A stretch of 64,000 nt of DNA from Engraulis encrasicolus (GCF_034702125.1 NC_085868.1:45988828-46052827); one strand, 5' to 3'. Positions 20,601 through 31,898 are shown, counted from the first letter of the stretch. Made by a program: numbers and translations. The notes: generated by a model from the letters alone, not told the origin.

Positions 20601-21652
20601 ATTTAATTTACACTGACTTGGGAAGCCATTCATGACATCCCTGTGCAATTAGAATTTTAATAACACAAGTAAGTTTCCTTAAGCATTCATTAAGGATAAG
20701 AAATTGCATGTCCCCCCCCCGCCCCAAGTTCTAGACAATAACATGAGTCCTTGTTGGAACTTCTGAGGTGATATGAAAAGTTAATTTACAAAACAGTGCA
20801 TCTCCATTTTTTAGATTGTTGGACATTTGACAATTGACATTTTGTATTTGCCATTCCATTGCATTGCAAAATGAGTTTTATATAGGTTGAAAAAGTATGT
20901 TCTCCAAACCTTTGAATGGCAATAATTCACACAGGTGATAAGACCTCTGAATAGTCATTTTCAACAGTAAAATGCAGAAGTCAAAAATGGTGGATGCACC
21001 ATTTTGCAAATAAACTCTTGAAATGTTCAAGATGCACTGTGTAAGATTGTGGGCAGAGAGGGTATTGCAACTAAGCTGCTTATTGAAATAGCTGGCTATG
21101 GCCAGACTTGATCTTTTCAAGAATATTAATAAATAATAAACCAATATTTACTTGTATGACCAAAGGGCGGTAAGCTTTGAAGCTAAAAAATCCTGTTTCT
21201 TGAAATTAAAAATGGCAGACCATGGAGAAGATTATTAGAATTTAATAATCGTGGTAAGTATTTGTTAAAAAGGTATTTGTGAATGGACAGTATGAATTCT
21301 GGAAATTGACTACTGATAATATGAGTAAATAAAGAGTAAATGGGGAAATCACTTGTATATGATTGTGAATTGTGTATTTTCAACAATGGGCTCTCTTTTT
21401 GAAATCAGGGTAGCGGGCATATGCCTATCAAATGTATGAATTAATGGTGTGGCTGTCCTTTAAACGTGAAATGAACAATGGTGGTGTGTTTCTACCAAAT
21501 ACTAATTACGGTACAAATAATGTTCTTGTCTTCCAGCGTATGTCCTGAGATGTGCCACGCTGCCTGGTTGGGAACCAGTGGAGGAGTCAAAATTGAAAAA
21601 GGCGTTTCTTAACAAATGTAGGGCCAGAGCAGGTGCTCCTACTATGCAATAG
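17455..21652 (+). CDS. BEN-domain-like gene, four exons, 540 codons
   Basis: I built this model from splice sites and reading frame. The exons are 17455-17614, 19108-20157, 20295-20591 and 21537-21652. Every junction has GT-AG and every intron is phase 1, so the frame is kept from ATG to TAG. The N-terminus (residues 1-53) is basic. Residues about 55-111 contain SFAFVRWEDGYTGKIG and GDKVLAKWTDGKFYKAVV, a Tudor/KOW-like small-barrel pattern. Residues 176-362 come from a minisatellite (GGVQGPSLSSTPTT units). Exons 3-4 encode a BEN-like domain with ISSYKLAAITHAAKPNCMRL, GLFDHFF and KVDAIR. BEN domains bind DNA or chromatin partners, so a nuclear regulatory role is likely but not shown. The exact orthologue is not recognised. 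Confidence 0.82.
17615..19107 (+). other. BEN-like gene intron 1, carrying nested MITEs
   Basis: A 1.49 kb intron bounded by gtaaga and ctttcag. It holds a repeat block from about 18140 to 19070 whose right part (18985-19068) matches the TTAA MITE family, itself split by the element at 18241-18782. Confidence 0.7.
18241..18782. mobile_element. PIF/Harbinger-like MITE in intron 1
   Basis: Inverted ends aagctgggcttacactgtgcg and the complement of cgcacagtgtatgcccggctt enclose about 540 bases, with TTA/TAA-type flanks. Internal sequence is rich in cgtgcagtgt-like and gtgagt-like motifs. The flanking sequence (atgaaagtttcaac against atgaaactacac) belongs to an older repeat. Superfamily is tentative. 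Confidence 0.6.
19108..20157 (+). CDS. BEN-like gene exon 2 (Tudor/KOW-like segment and minisatellite)
   Basis: Acceptor tctctttcag| and donor atag|gtaag. The exon is open throughout in the frame set by exon 1. It has no good internal ATG near its start, which is why an upstream exon is needed. It encodes the small-barrel segment, a Ser/Tyr-rich linker, the 42/48-bp minisatellite and a short acidic/basic helix (CKEEVEELLHERKKIHDVV) before the donor. Confidence 0.82.
19474..20030 (+). repeat. Coding minisatellite, 42- and 48-bp units
   Basis: About 12-13 units of a 42-base core ending in cactccaacaacc, some extended to 48 bases by an extra cacgtc (His-Val). Units with ccgtccaac alternate with those carrying ccaacaacc. 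Near 19695 one extra C shifts three units into another frame (NNRRRPGSITQQHS); a shorter unit near 19795-19810 restores the original frame. A pure tandem array in a coding exon is expected to vary in length between individuals. Confidence 0.92.
20295..20591 (+). CDS. BEN-like gene exon 3 (main part of BEN-like domain)
   Basis: Acceptor aatgtgtcag| and donor acgaa|gtaagt, both phase 1. Encodes residues 404-502. The pattern hydrophobic-ISSYKLAAI, then a basic helix and LVHGLFDHFF, then LDRTKVDAIR, follows the BEN domain helices. The run is well conserved in composition compared with the repeat-derived exon before it. Confidence 0.82.
20592..21536 (+). other. BEN-like gene intron 3
   Basis: 945 bases, AT-rich, with a C-run at 20712-20723. 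A stretch around 20980-21260 (atggtggatgcaccatttt, gcactgtgtaagattgtgg, atggcagaccatggagaag) looks like a decayed copy of the cactgtgtgaga MITE class. No coding frame. Confidence 0.6.
21537..21652 (+). CDS. BEN-like gene exon 4 (C-terminus)
   Basis: Acceptor gtcttccag| then 37 codons and TAG at 21650-21652. Encodes YVLRCATLPGWEPVEE and a Lys/Arg-rich tail, completing the last BEN-like helix. The phase-1 join to exon 3 gives ACG (Thr). Confidence 0.78.
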
Positions 21653-21812
21653 CCTGGCCACAAACTCCGAAATGTTTCTTACAAAGTCTTTGGGTGCGAG
21701 CAAACAGCAAAGTTCATGTTAAGCAAAAAAAAAAGCCGCACTCCTGGATGAAGTTTTTGCAGTTTTAATACTGGGTTAGCATGGCAGACAGACGTTTCTG
21801 CCTAACAGGGTT

Positions 21813-22270
21813 AAGTACAATGCTGGTTCCCGCCCACCACCAACATGTAATATGGTAGTGTGATACTTTTTTAAGTACATTTAAAAGTATCACTGGTAAC
21901 ACTTTGCTTTCTATTAATATTACACATTGCTTTCTATTGCACTGTTAAAAAGTACATTGTTGGCTTAGGTCACTTCTCTGAGGTAGTGTTTGAAGCTCCT
22001 GTGCAGCTGAGCAATCTGAAATCGGGAGATCCTGTTTTGGCTAAATGGACGGATGGCAAATTCTATAAAGCCATGGTAGAGTACATGTCACTTGAGCGTC
22101 TATGTCCAAGGTCCATCACTCAGTAGCACTCTAGTCTATTACACAGACCTAACTCAGAGACAGCCACCTGTGTTACCAGTGATACTTTTAAAATGTACTT
22201 TGTGAAATCACACTATGATAACATTTTGGTTAAGTATAATGCCCTTTCAAAAAGTACAATGCTGGTTCCC
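21813..22270. mobile_element. Transposon-like packet carrying a piece of the BEN-like gene
   Basis: A perfect 19-base direct repeat (aagtacaatgctggttccc) stands at 21813-21831 and 22252-22270. Inside it lies an inverted repeat of about 30 bases (21873-21902 against 22170-22200, one base insertion). Inside that lies the damaged copy of exon 2 sequence. The arrangement suggests a small element that took up gene sequence, but the mechanism is not proven. Confidence 0.5.
21987..22133 (+). pseudogene. Partial duplicate of BEN-like gene exon 2
   Basis: Encodes EAPVQLSNLKSGD, then LAKWTDGKFYKA and VEYMS, nearly the same as residues from about 19182 onward in exon 2. It then jumps to a single minisatellite unit (aaggtccatcactcagtagcactc), where a TAG ends the frame; the segment that separates these parts in the gene is missing. 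It has no visible splice acceptor directly upstream. It is best read as a truncated, internally deleted copy. Confidence 0.85.
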
Positions 22271-22442
22271 CCTCTTGGTGATTTGCTGAAATTGTTGAAG
22301 TTGCTTTGTCCTGACAGTCTGAACACTGACTGCTTAAACAGTATACAAAAGTTTAAAAACTTTTTTTTTCTCCCAATCTGCAACGTCTCCCATTTCAGTA
22401 CATAAATACTGCAATAATTGTTTTGGGTCGTTAGACAGTGGA

Positions 22443-24000
22443 ATGACGGATGAATGTGGCGCTTGTGGTACCAGTCAATCTGAAGAGAACTCCTCATCCT
22501 TCATAGAGATTCCAATTGAAGATCAAATAAGATCATTGTTTCTCAAGCCAGGTTTTCAGGACAAACTTAATTTTAGATTTAGCAGGAAGAGGACTGATCC
22601 CAAAAACATAGAAGATATATATGATGGAGAAGTCTACAAACACCTTGTAGATGGGGGTGGTCCTCTTAGTGATCCTAATGCAATCTCACTTATGTGGAAT
22701 ACAGATGGGGTGCCTATTTTCAAATCTTCCAAATTTTCAGTGTGGCCCTTTTATTGTATCATTAATGAATTGAACTTTCTGGAACGCACAAAAAGACAGA
22801 ACATGATATTTGCTGAACTTTGGTACGTGAATTCAAAACCATCCATGGTTACATTTTTAAAGTGATACTGTCCCATTTTTGGAAATGGGATCATATTACA
22901 CCTCCCCTTGAGTTAAATAATTGAGTTTTACCTTTCTCCCATACTTCCTGCCATTCTCTGTGTATGGCAGTGCAAAGTTTACCTCCATGCTAGCAGTTAA
23001 CATTGAGTCCTATTAGACCAGTTAGCCGCCAATTGGTCTAATAGGACTCAATGTTAACTGCTAGTATGGAGGTAAAATTTGCACTTCCATACTCAGAGAA
23101 CGGTTGAAAGTACAAGAGAAAGGTAAAACTCAATTATTCAACTCAAGGGGAGGTGTAATATGAGCCTATTTCCAAAAATGGGACAGTAACACTTTAAGAC
23201 CACTAAGTGACACATTGAGTCAACTTGCAGACAATGGCATTCTTGTGCAACCTGCAGGATTGTCTTCCGAACCCTTTGTTTGTAAGGTGCTCACCATTGC
23301 TGGAACATGCGACTTACCTGCTAAGGCATTAGTCCTCAATTCAGTGCAGTACAATGGGAAATTTGGATGCCATAAATGTGAGCAGCCAGGGCAGACTGTG
23401 AGAACGGGGGTAAGGGGTCATGTCCATGCATTTCCATACCAACATGGGGATCCAAAAGGGCAACTACGTACAAATGAAAAGTTTGCTCTTGATATGAAAA
23501 TTGCAAGTGAGACTAAAACAATGGTTAAAGGTGTGAAGGGTCCCTGTTGGCTTAATAAACTTAAATGTTATGACCTTATCAAAGGCACTGCCATTGATTA
23601 CTACATGCACTCAAAGTGGAAACATGAATGAGTCCATAATGGACCGAGAGTCCTGACACTATATCGGCTAGGTGCACCAGAAGATGTACATTCGCAGTTT
23701 CGTAGTCCTTCTTGGAGTTATGCGCCTTTTGATGGTTCTGTGGTTTTCTAAAGAGTTTTCTCGTGAGCCCTTCAGCATGGCAAGAAATGCTAAAGAAATT
23801 GACAGGCGCTTTCAAGATATATCTCCTCCATCCTCAACTAGATATCCTCGATCGGTGGCATCGCTTAGAATGTTTTTTAAAGCATCAGAATATCGAGATA
23901 TTTTGATCTTCTATGGACCTGTTGTCTTCCGTGGAATTCTTGCAACAATGTACTACAATCACTTCCTTCTACTAAGTGAAGCCATTTTTGTTTTGTTAAT
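22443..24000 (+). pseudogene. EnSpm/CACTA-like transposase, decayed
   Basis: Three blocks of one transposase remain. 22443-22860 has a CxxC near the start, HLVDGGGPLSDPNAISLMWN, TDGVPIFKSSKFSVWP and a run matching the tnp2-like core (WNTDG is a hallmark). 23198-23631 has DLPAKALVLNSVQYNGKFG, CHKC and the GHVHAFPY stretch. 23695-24000 has RFQDISPPSSTRYPRS and YGPVVFRGILATMYYNHF. The first and second are separated by a MITE, the second and third by about 100 bases of unrelated sequence with a stop, and the third runs into an L2-like LINE. The function would be cut-and-paste transposition; this copy is dead. Confidence 0.85.
22861..23193. mobile_element. Palindromic TTAA-target MITE inside the transposase
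   Basis: 333 bases flanked by TTAA (22857-22860 and 23194-23197). The two halves are near reverse complements over about 150 bases (agtgatactgtcccattttt at one end, its complement at the other; a central gcagttaacattgagtccta block in both arms). It could fold into one long hairpin. The insertion splits a Leu/Arg-Pro stretch of the transposase frame. Confidence 0.92.
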
Positions 24001-24725
24001 GGAATCCATTCTAGTAAAGTTGATTACTGTAACAGTCTTTTTACTGGCCTCCCCAATAAGACCATTAAACAGCTTCAACTTGTACAAAATGCAGCTGCAA
24101 GGGTTCTTACAAAGACAAGGAAGTTCGACCACATTACTCCAATTTTAAGATCGCTGCATTGGCTCCCAGTAAGCTACAGAATTGATTTTAAGGCAATGCT
24201 ACTTGTGTTTAAATCATTAAATGGAATGGGACCCACATATCTACTGGATATGTTTCAGCTGTATGCACCAACCAGGTCACTAAGGTCAACGGAGAAGAAT
24301 TTGCTGGTGATTCCAAAAGTCAAAACAAAGTGTGGAGAGGCAGCCTTTAGATTCTATGCTTCAAAGCTTTGGAACCAGCTTCCAGATGACGTAGAAAATG
24401 CACCCACTATTGATAGCTTTAAATCTAGACTCAAGACAAAGCTGTTCTCAGATGCTTTCCCCTAGCTTAAATTACATATCATTCTTTTTTATTATTATTC
24501 TTTTTATTTTTATGTTTATTTAATTTGTTTTATTTTATTTTATTATTATTTTTACCTTATGTTTTATCTTAATGTTTTAAATGTTTTTTGACTCTAATTC
24601 ATTTCCTTCTTTCTTCCCTGTTTCCTTTCATTTACATTTGTTAACTTTGTGTAGCACATTGAGTTGAGTTGCACCTGTGTATGAAATGCACTAAATAAAT
24701 AAACTTGCCTTGTCTTGCCTTACCT
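24001..24725 (+). mobile_element. 5'-truncated L2-like LINE (RT C-terminus and 3' tail)
   Basis: An open frame from about 24007 to the TAG at 24463-24465 encodes the C-terminal part of a CR1/L2-type ORF2: DYCNSL, LQLVQNAAARVLT, LRSLHWLPVSYRIDFK, WNQLP and SFKSRLKTKLF. It continues with an AT-rich 3' UTR ending in a tgaaatgcactaaataaataa stretch and the ttgccttg-type tail (24706-24722) common in fish L2 elements. The upstream junction is inside the EnSpm transposase, so this is a later insertion with 5' truncation. Confidence 0.88.
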
Positions 24726-25230
24726 TTTGATACCTCTGTCAATTTCAAATACCATAGACTACATCCTCACTTTTGGGAATGTATGGAACTACTGTCACTC
24801 AATAGCCTGCAGCAATGCCATACTGAGAAAGACAAGGAGCCTCTATGTCTGTAGTGAATCACATCAGAATGACAGTCACTCGTGCTGCACTCACAGTGAT
24901 GGGTCCATGCCAAGACTACAAACACAACACTGGAGCAACAACCCCACAGAGGTTCTCTCCCACACAGGCCATTAGCTGTGTTCCCTGGAGTTGGCTGGCC
25001 AATTTTAAGGACACGTTTATCTGTTAAAATGCTAGCATTACACCCGAAAGCAAGTGTGTGAGAGAATTATGTGATCCTCATTAAAATTTGATACAGCTTG
25101 ATTCAGGACTCTGAGCTTTAAGTAGACCGAGTCAAGAACACATTCATACTGTACATTTATATTCACATTAGGCTGCATTCGTGCACAGACACACACAGGC
25201 ACATGTGTGCGCAGAAACACACACAAATAA
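24726..25230. other. No gene seen
   Basis: Unannotated sequence after the L2 tail. The continuation of the EnSpm transposase is not recognisable here. Includes a short CA-rich patch at 25190-25226. Confidence 0.5.
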
Positions 25231-25240
25231 GTGAGAGAGA

Positions 25241-25286
<46 letters not shown>
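25231..25286 (+). repeat. (GA)n microsatellite
   Basis: Purine dinucleotide tract with one GGG interruption near 25242. Confidence 0.95.
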
Positions 25287-25291
<5 letters not shown>

Positions 25292-25399
25292 CTCATGGGT
25301 GCTCTGTTTCTACTTCATACCCCTGCAGGGGAAGTTGGCAGGTGAGCAGAGCGGAGGACGGTGGTCCATTAACGCAGCACGCAGAGCGGAGGAGAAGAT

Positions 25400-25503
25400 A
25401 GCTGAGGAGGAGAGGAGAGGAGAGGAGGAGAGGAGAGGAGAGGATAGCTGAGGAGGAGAGAAGGGGAGAGGAGGAGAGGATAGCTGAGGTGGAGAGGAGA
25501 GGA
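25400..25503 (+). repeat. GGAGA-rich purine minisatellite
   Basis: Irregular array of gagag and gaggag units, with atagctgagg interspersed three times (near 25398, 25443 and 25479). Confidence 0.8.
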
Positions 25504-25571
25504 GGGCGCAGCCCATCAGCAGGCCCTGGATGGGAATGGAATCCACAGCTTGAAGTGGACCCATCTCCCTT

Positions 25572-26610
<1,039 letters not shown>

Positions 26611-26613
26611 AAG

Positions 26614-26670
26614 GTGTGTGTGTGTGTGTGTGTGGGGGGGGGGGGTAAAGAAAGTAGAAGAACTGGAGAA

Positions 26671-26706
<36 letters not shown>
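26614..26706 (+). repeat. (GT)n, (G)n and (GA)n cluster
   Basis: A GT run (26614-26632) leads into a G run of about 13 bases, and after a 28-base purine-rich spacer a (GA)n run (26674-26706) follows. Confidence 0.92.
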
Positions 26707-26713
<7 letters not shown>

Positions 26714-27042
26714 GAGGAAAAGATGATGGGGGGGGAAAGAAGTGAAACAAAGAGAGGGCTACGTGCTAAGCTAAGAACAGGAGAGAGATCATAAAAACGA
26801 GTTTGAATGAGATGGGGTAGAAAAGAAGACAGGCTGAACGTGATGAGAGAATGTGTCAGAGTCTGGGGTGGTAGTGTGGTTAGTAAAAATAGAGGAATGG
26901 GAGAAGATGGCGGGGGTTTGAATTCACAAGACAGATGATGGAGCTGAGGGAAGAGGAGAGGAGAGGATGGGAAGGAAAGCTTACGCTCTGTTGCATTGTC
27001 CTCCAGACAATCCTCTGGGAAGCAGCAGCAAAACAGAGAAAA

Positions 27043-27153
<111 letters not shown>

Positions 27154-27320
27154 CAGCTTGCCTTGGGGTGAACATGATCTCCATGCACAACAGAGTATAG
27201 CTGAGGCATTATTACATTTCATTTCAGAAAGCACTATGGCAGGTACGCTCAATCTTTTCCACACATACTGTAGACTGTGATACCAAAATAGGAAAATTCT
27301 GAGATATATGAATAAAGTAA

Positions 27321-27467
27321 AAGTAGAAGTTCTGTTACAGATTGCAACCCTAGTTGTATGATATTACAAGGTTGTAGCTATGTAATATCATACAACAAGT
27401 GTTAGTTAGTTCTTCTACTTGTTCTTTATACATCTCTGGTAAAATGAATCATCTTACCAGAGATATT
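27321..27467. repeat. Two neighbouring hairpins, the first with an outer arm pair
   Basis: Stem 27354-27368 pairs perfectly with 27381-27395 (15 bp, 12-base loop). Outer arms aagtagaa/ttctactt (27321-27328, 27413-27420) enclose it. A second inverted repeat, atctctggtaa with ttaccagagat, follows at 27432-27464. Confidence 0.75.
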
Positions 27468-27589
27468 CTATAGAGATATGCCAACATAATAGGTTTCTAT
27501 GGGCACCTAACGCGACCAGGTTCCGGTCTGCCTAAAGGGGCGTGTCATACTGCTCCTACAATGAATAGAACAGTCCTTAGGTCTGCCTA

Positions 27590-29801
27590 CACTGTAAAAA
27601 ATGCCCGTTGAAATTACGGCAAAAAACTGTCAAATTGCAACAGTCAGTGACCATAAAATGTAAAACAGTTTGTCTCTGTACTAAATACGGCAAGCTACTA
27701 TTAAGTCAAAAAGCACTACATGACTTTATTTTTGACAGGTGTCATATGTAGAAAATACTGGACTGTTCTCTGTAAACGAAAATATTGGAAAAGTCGTCAA
27801 GAAACCATACATAACTTTATTTTTCACTGGTGTCTTATGTAGAAAATACTTCACTGAAAAGGAAATATTTGAAAATACTGTTAAGTGAAGATGAAGTAGT
27901 CAAGAAACGGTACATGACTTTATTTTTCACTGGCGTCGTATGTACACAGCAAATTTGTCAGAGTTAGATTGATTAGACTGGTTAGACTGGTGTTCAGCCA
28001 AAATCTAAACACCAAGAGTTGCAGCAAGACTACACAGTGTTATTTGACTCCTCTGGATCGGAGTTGTTGAGCTAAGAGAGCTAGAGAGTTAATGTTTAAT
28101 TCCCCAGAGAGTTATGAAAACCATGCCTCCTCAAATGTCAAATGTTTTGGCAACATGAGCAGCCATTTTTTGTTTTGTTTTGAGTCCCCTATAAGTGAAC
28201 CAAACTCAATCCTCTGTAAGTGAACCAAATTTTGAACCAACAGACAAAGAACTCTGTTCTGCTTTTCTTCACATTGTGTATACTACAAAAAGTAGGTGCT
28301 CTCTCTGGTCGTGCTAGGCTTTTTGAGTCCTCTTTTTGTGATTGCACTTGTTCCAGGTGCAACTTGTCAAACCACTGATAGGCTGGTTGTAACAGGCAGA
28401 GTTTGATGTCAACATGCTATTTGATTAGTAGCCATCAATTAAATTAGATTACAACCCTCTGCATGTGTTCTAGTTCATCCTGCGCAAAATTTCCCTTATT
28501 GGACTTTGAGGCTTTGCCATCAGAGTTTTAGATTGAGAGGCAAATTCACAAAGTAAAGCTCTATAAAATTCAGAATATCCTTATTTACATTCCTCCTACC
28601 CAACAGAAAGCAATGGAGGTTATAATGAATTAAATATTAATTACTCCACAGAAAACAGATTGCCTGTCTGCTTGGCTCCAGGTGCCTCCACGTTGTAGAT
28701 TTGACAACAGTGAAGCTGGCAACTGAATAAACTGTGCAACAGTTAAGGACTTTTTGCAATAATTCACAGTAACTTATATATTTCTCCGGTAACAGCCTAC
28801 AGTTTAGCCTCATTTAATGTGTAAAATATACCTATAGGCTAGCATCATTTGAAAAACTCTACCTGGGACAGTAATCCCTTGATTCAGTCTCTTAGAAGTA
28901 TACTAGTCTATTTGAAACTGTCATTCTACTTCATCCAAATCAATCTGTCAATCAATTCCTGACCTCACCTGAGTGCTAAGGGCTGTCATGCAATGATTAA
29001 CTTACTGCCTGCACCTGCGAAATGCCTCATCACTCGGGTCACATGGTTCACTTGAACATGTATTTAAACCGGGACTGTTGCATTGTACTGCTCACTGGTT
29101 GGTAGCTAGCTAGCTAGCTGGCTGACTGGCTGTAAGGCCGGCCGGCCGACCGGCCTGCCCTCACCTGGCCTGACCTGGCCGGCCCGGCTAGCAGGTCACG
29201 TTGTAAGGGTGGCTGTATGGCTGGCTAACTAGCTTGTTTGTTAGCGTGCTTGCCCCGCTAGCTGTGGCCTTCATTTTACTCAAGGTTATTTTCAGGCCTT
29301 TCTCACCTATCATGTGAAATTTATGGGAATTCCACTTAAATGCAACACGTATAAACTTTGAATCCTACGCCTGAGCAACACAATTGTGCTGCTGGTTTAG
29401 CAATAAATTCTGTGGAATGAATAGAGATTCACCTTAAAAACAAATGCTTTATACTGTAAATTGAACAGTCATACCGTCAAGGCATAAATAATTTCTGTTG
29501 TTTTAACAGAAATTGACTGTAAAATAGGCAAATGAATGCTGTGGAATGGTTAGTATTTCACTTAAACAACAGGGTTGCATTGTTAATTATACAGCTGTAT
29601 ACCATGAGCCTACATGAGTGTCACTGTTATTTAAACAGTAACTCCCCTTTATTGTAACATCTTGAAAATGTTGATTCTACAAGTCTTAATTTACCTTACC
29701 GTAAATCCATATACAAGATCTCTGTGTTTTATACGGTGAAAAAATGGCAACCACAGCTGCCAGTTTTTCACCGTAATTTTGACAAGATTTTTTTTACAGT
29801 G
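27590..29801. mobile_element. CACTG-ended (EnSpm/CACTA-like) non-autonomous element
   Basis: Begins cactgtaaaaaatg and ends ttttttttacagtg, with TA flanks on both sides and related 10-mers outside (ggtctgccta and its match). Internal inverted-end motifs include gaaattacggcaaaaaactg near the left and accgtaattttgac near the right. There are three or more repeats of the phrase acatgactttatttttcac near 27720-27930 and a gctagctggctg-type tract at 29100-29240. No transposase is present. 2.2 kb. Confidence 0.7.
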
Positions 29802-30632
29802 TAGGTTTGCCTAAGGGGGGCCATAATAGAACCAGGAAACAATGGGCCAATGGAACCTCTCTCTCTCTACTCTCTCTGATCTTTACATCTCCCTACATCG
29901 CTGCCCCAAACATTTAATTTGGCTTTCATTTGGCGTTTCGTTTAAATTTCTTTCTTTCTTCCATTTTCATCATCTTCACATAGGCCTACAGCCCATCAAT
30001 TAGTGTATCAAGCAGAGACCCAATCAACATGGAAATGTGCACAATCAATCGTTTACATTAGTGGTCCAGGGGTTTGGGTGTTGAGAAAGGGCAGTAAGCA
30101 TGGTATAAATATGATTATGAAGCATACGCTTTTCTTGATAATTTTTGCAAAGATTGCCACTCTGCTTTTCCGACGACCTTTTGGATCATGTTATTGCTTA
30201 TTCTCTATGATTTAATTATGCTGAATATTTACATTTCTTCCTTATGTTGATGACTTGGCATACATATTTTTTTCATTATTCTGCATTCAAGGTTAACACA
30301 CTATCAGTACTACTACCAGATACCAGTAACATCACTCACCACAAGATACCATCCTACATGGAGGGGGTACATATGGAACCAGTTTACTGTATGTGAGTCC
30401 ACGTGTACTTGTTTTGTCTTTGTCTATTGCATGTGCTTAATTCTTTCTGTCTGTATTGTCTCTTTCTTTCACTTTCATATCACTGGCCTATTTACACCTA
30501 CACATATACATGCTGAAATCATTCAATCTTACATACACATAGGTATGTATGATATGTTAATATTTGCAAAGAGTACTTACATTTATTCAATTATACAATG
30601 ACTAATCTAAAAACACACACACACACCCTTAC
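29802..30632. other. No gene seen
   Basis: AT-rich intergenic sequence. A short CA tract (30611-30626) precedes the candidate exon. Confidence 0.5.
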
Positions 30633-30778
30633 CAGGCGGTCCAGGCTGGTGCCAGCAGCAGTCGTGGGTCGCTCATCTGGGCTGTGGGGTCGAAAGCGGG
30701 CATTGAGTCTTTAATTCCTCTGGCAGACTGACCCGAACCAGCTGGCTTGGGGTGCGGGTGCCCACATCCCTGGAAAAC
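30633..30778 (-). CDS. Candidate single exon, unknown gene
   Basis: On the minus strand a 146-base stretch is bounded by ccttaattccag| and |gtaagggtg, good acceptor and donor sequences. One frame is open throughout and reads [18 protein letters not shown], then [15 protein letters not shown] and a Leu/Pro-rich end; base composition is clearly higher in G+C than its surroundings. I do not recognise the family. A nearby internal AG (exon start at 30769) is an alternative. No partner exon was found within the window, so it may belong to a gene with long introns, or be chance. Confidence 0.35.
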
Positions 30779-31117
30779 CTGGAATTAAGGGGATGCATAG
30801 TATAGTGAGAAACAAGCAACATACCATTTTAATTTTGGTTGAAAAAAACAATATACCAACAGAGGGTTTAAAGGATTTTGTGACAATTAAAAAGAGTTGG
30901 TGAACAAATTTTAATGCAAAAATCAGCTCATCAGTGAACAGGGTCAGGTTTCTATGATAGCCTCCTTACAGTTTTGCCCCCTGCCAAAAGTAATTGTGCT
31001 TTTCTGATTAGGCAGAAATATAATGACCCAAACAAAACAGCATGTTCCCCACTAATAAAGTGACAACCCAAATTCAATTTGAAAGCTACTGAGCTGCCCC
31101 GATCTTCATGACGTTGA
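30779..31117. other. No gene seen
   Basis: Would be intronic if the candidate exon is real. Nothing else is visible. Confidence 0.45.
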
Positions 31118-31190
31118 CTATGGCTGGATTGGCCATTGGGCATACTGGGCATTTGCCCGGTGGACTGTTGATGATTTGGGCCTGGACCTC
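31118..31190 (-). repeat. Fragment of repeat family B-type end
   Basis: The run ggctggattggccattgggc and the following gcatttgcccggtgg match, in inverted form, the tails of the repeat family B copies (gccagatggccagtccagcc). Only the end portion is present. Confidence 0.5.
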
Positions 31191-31741
31191 CCCTCGAGGT
31201 AGTAGTATCAGTCCTCATGCCGATACAGCTGACCTCTCAGAGTACCGTTTTGGCTGTTGTGGTTAAACTAGCTCGTAATAGATGACAGAAAATGTTTTTT
31301 TTGTTAAATGTCACAAGCTTCATTGTTTTTCTCAATGACTGGCGGACCGGACTTAGCTGAAAACGCCCTGCCTGTTTTTTTTGCCCCAGACCAAACCTGG
31401 CGTTGACGTCTGAACAGTGCCAGAGCTACTGCTTGAACACTGTTCTTAACACTGCCCTACTCTGCATACTGACTATCTTCTGTCCTCATTGTACTGTTCC
31501 TGTCATCATTTTTTTGTTCTTGTCTGTAAATCCAACATTCAATCTGGAGATGACAGAGTTCTTATATATCATCCTGACAAGAGCGGGTCTTTCTCAGCAG
31601 TGCTTTCTGCATGTTCAAAACATGCACTTAGTTAGTATAGCAGTAAGTTTCTGACTGTTTTAAGCCATTTTCCAATCCTGTCCCAGTCCCTCTCCATCTG
31701 TCATTTTTGCCACGCATCTGTTGTGTGTGTGTGTGCACGCA

Positions 31742-31898
31742 TGGGGGCCGCTAGGGGGGGTGGGGGCGGGTGGTACAGATTCTAAGGGCCCAAGCACTGA
31801 TATGAGCCCTTAAGGGGGCCCAAGCACTGAGAGGGGCCCTTAAGGGGGCCCAAAATTCGAATCTTTCATGGGTCCCAACATTTCTGGCAGCGCCCCTG
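31742..31898. repeat. G-rich interspersed repeat with an internal 33-bp tandem
   Basis: Bounded by ggggccgctag and gcagcgcccc, which are roughly inverted. The middle holds two copies of aagggcccaagcactga...gcccttaagg. Looks like a small MITE. Confidence 0.55.
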
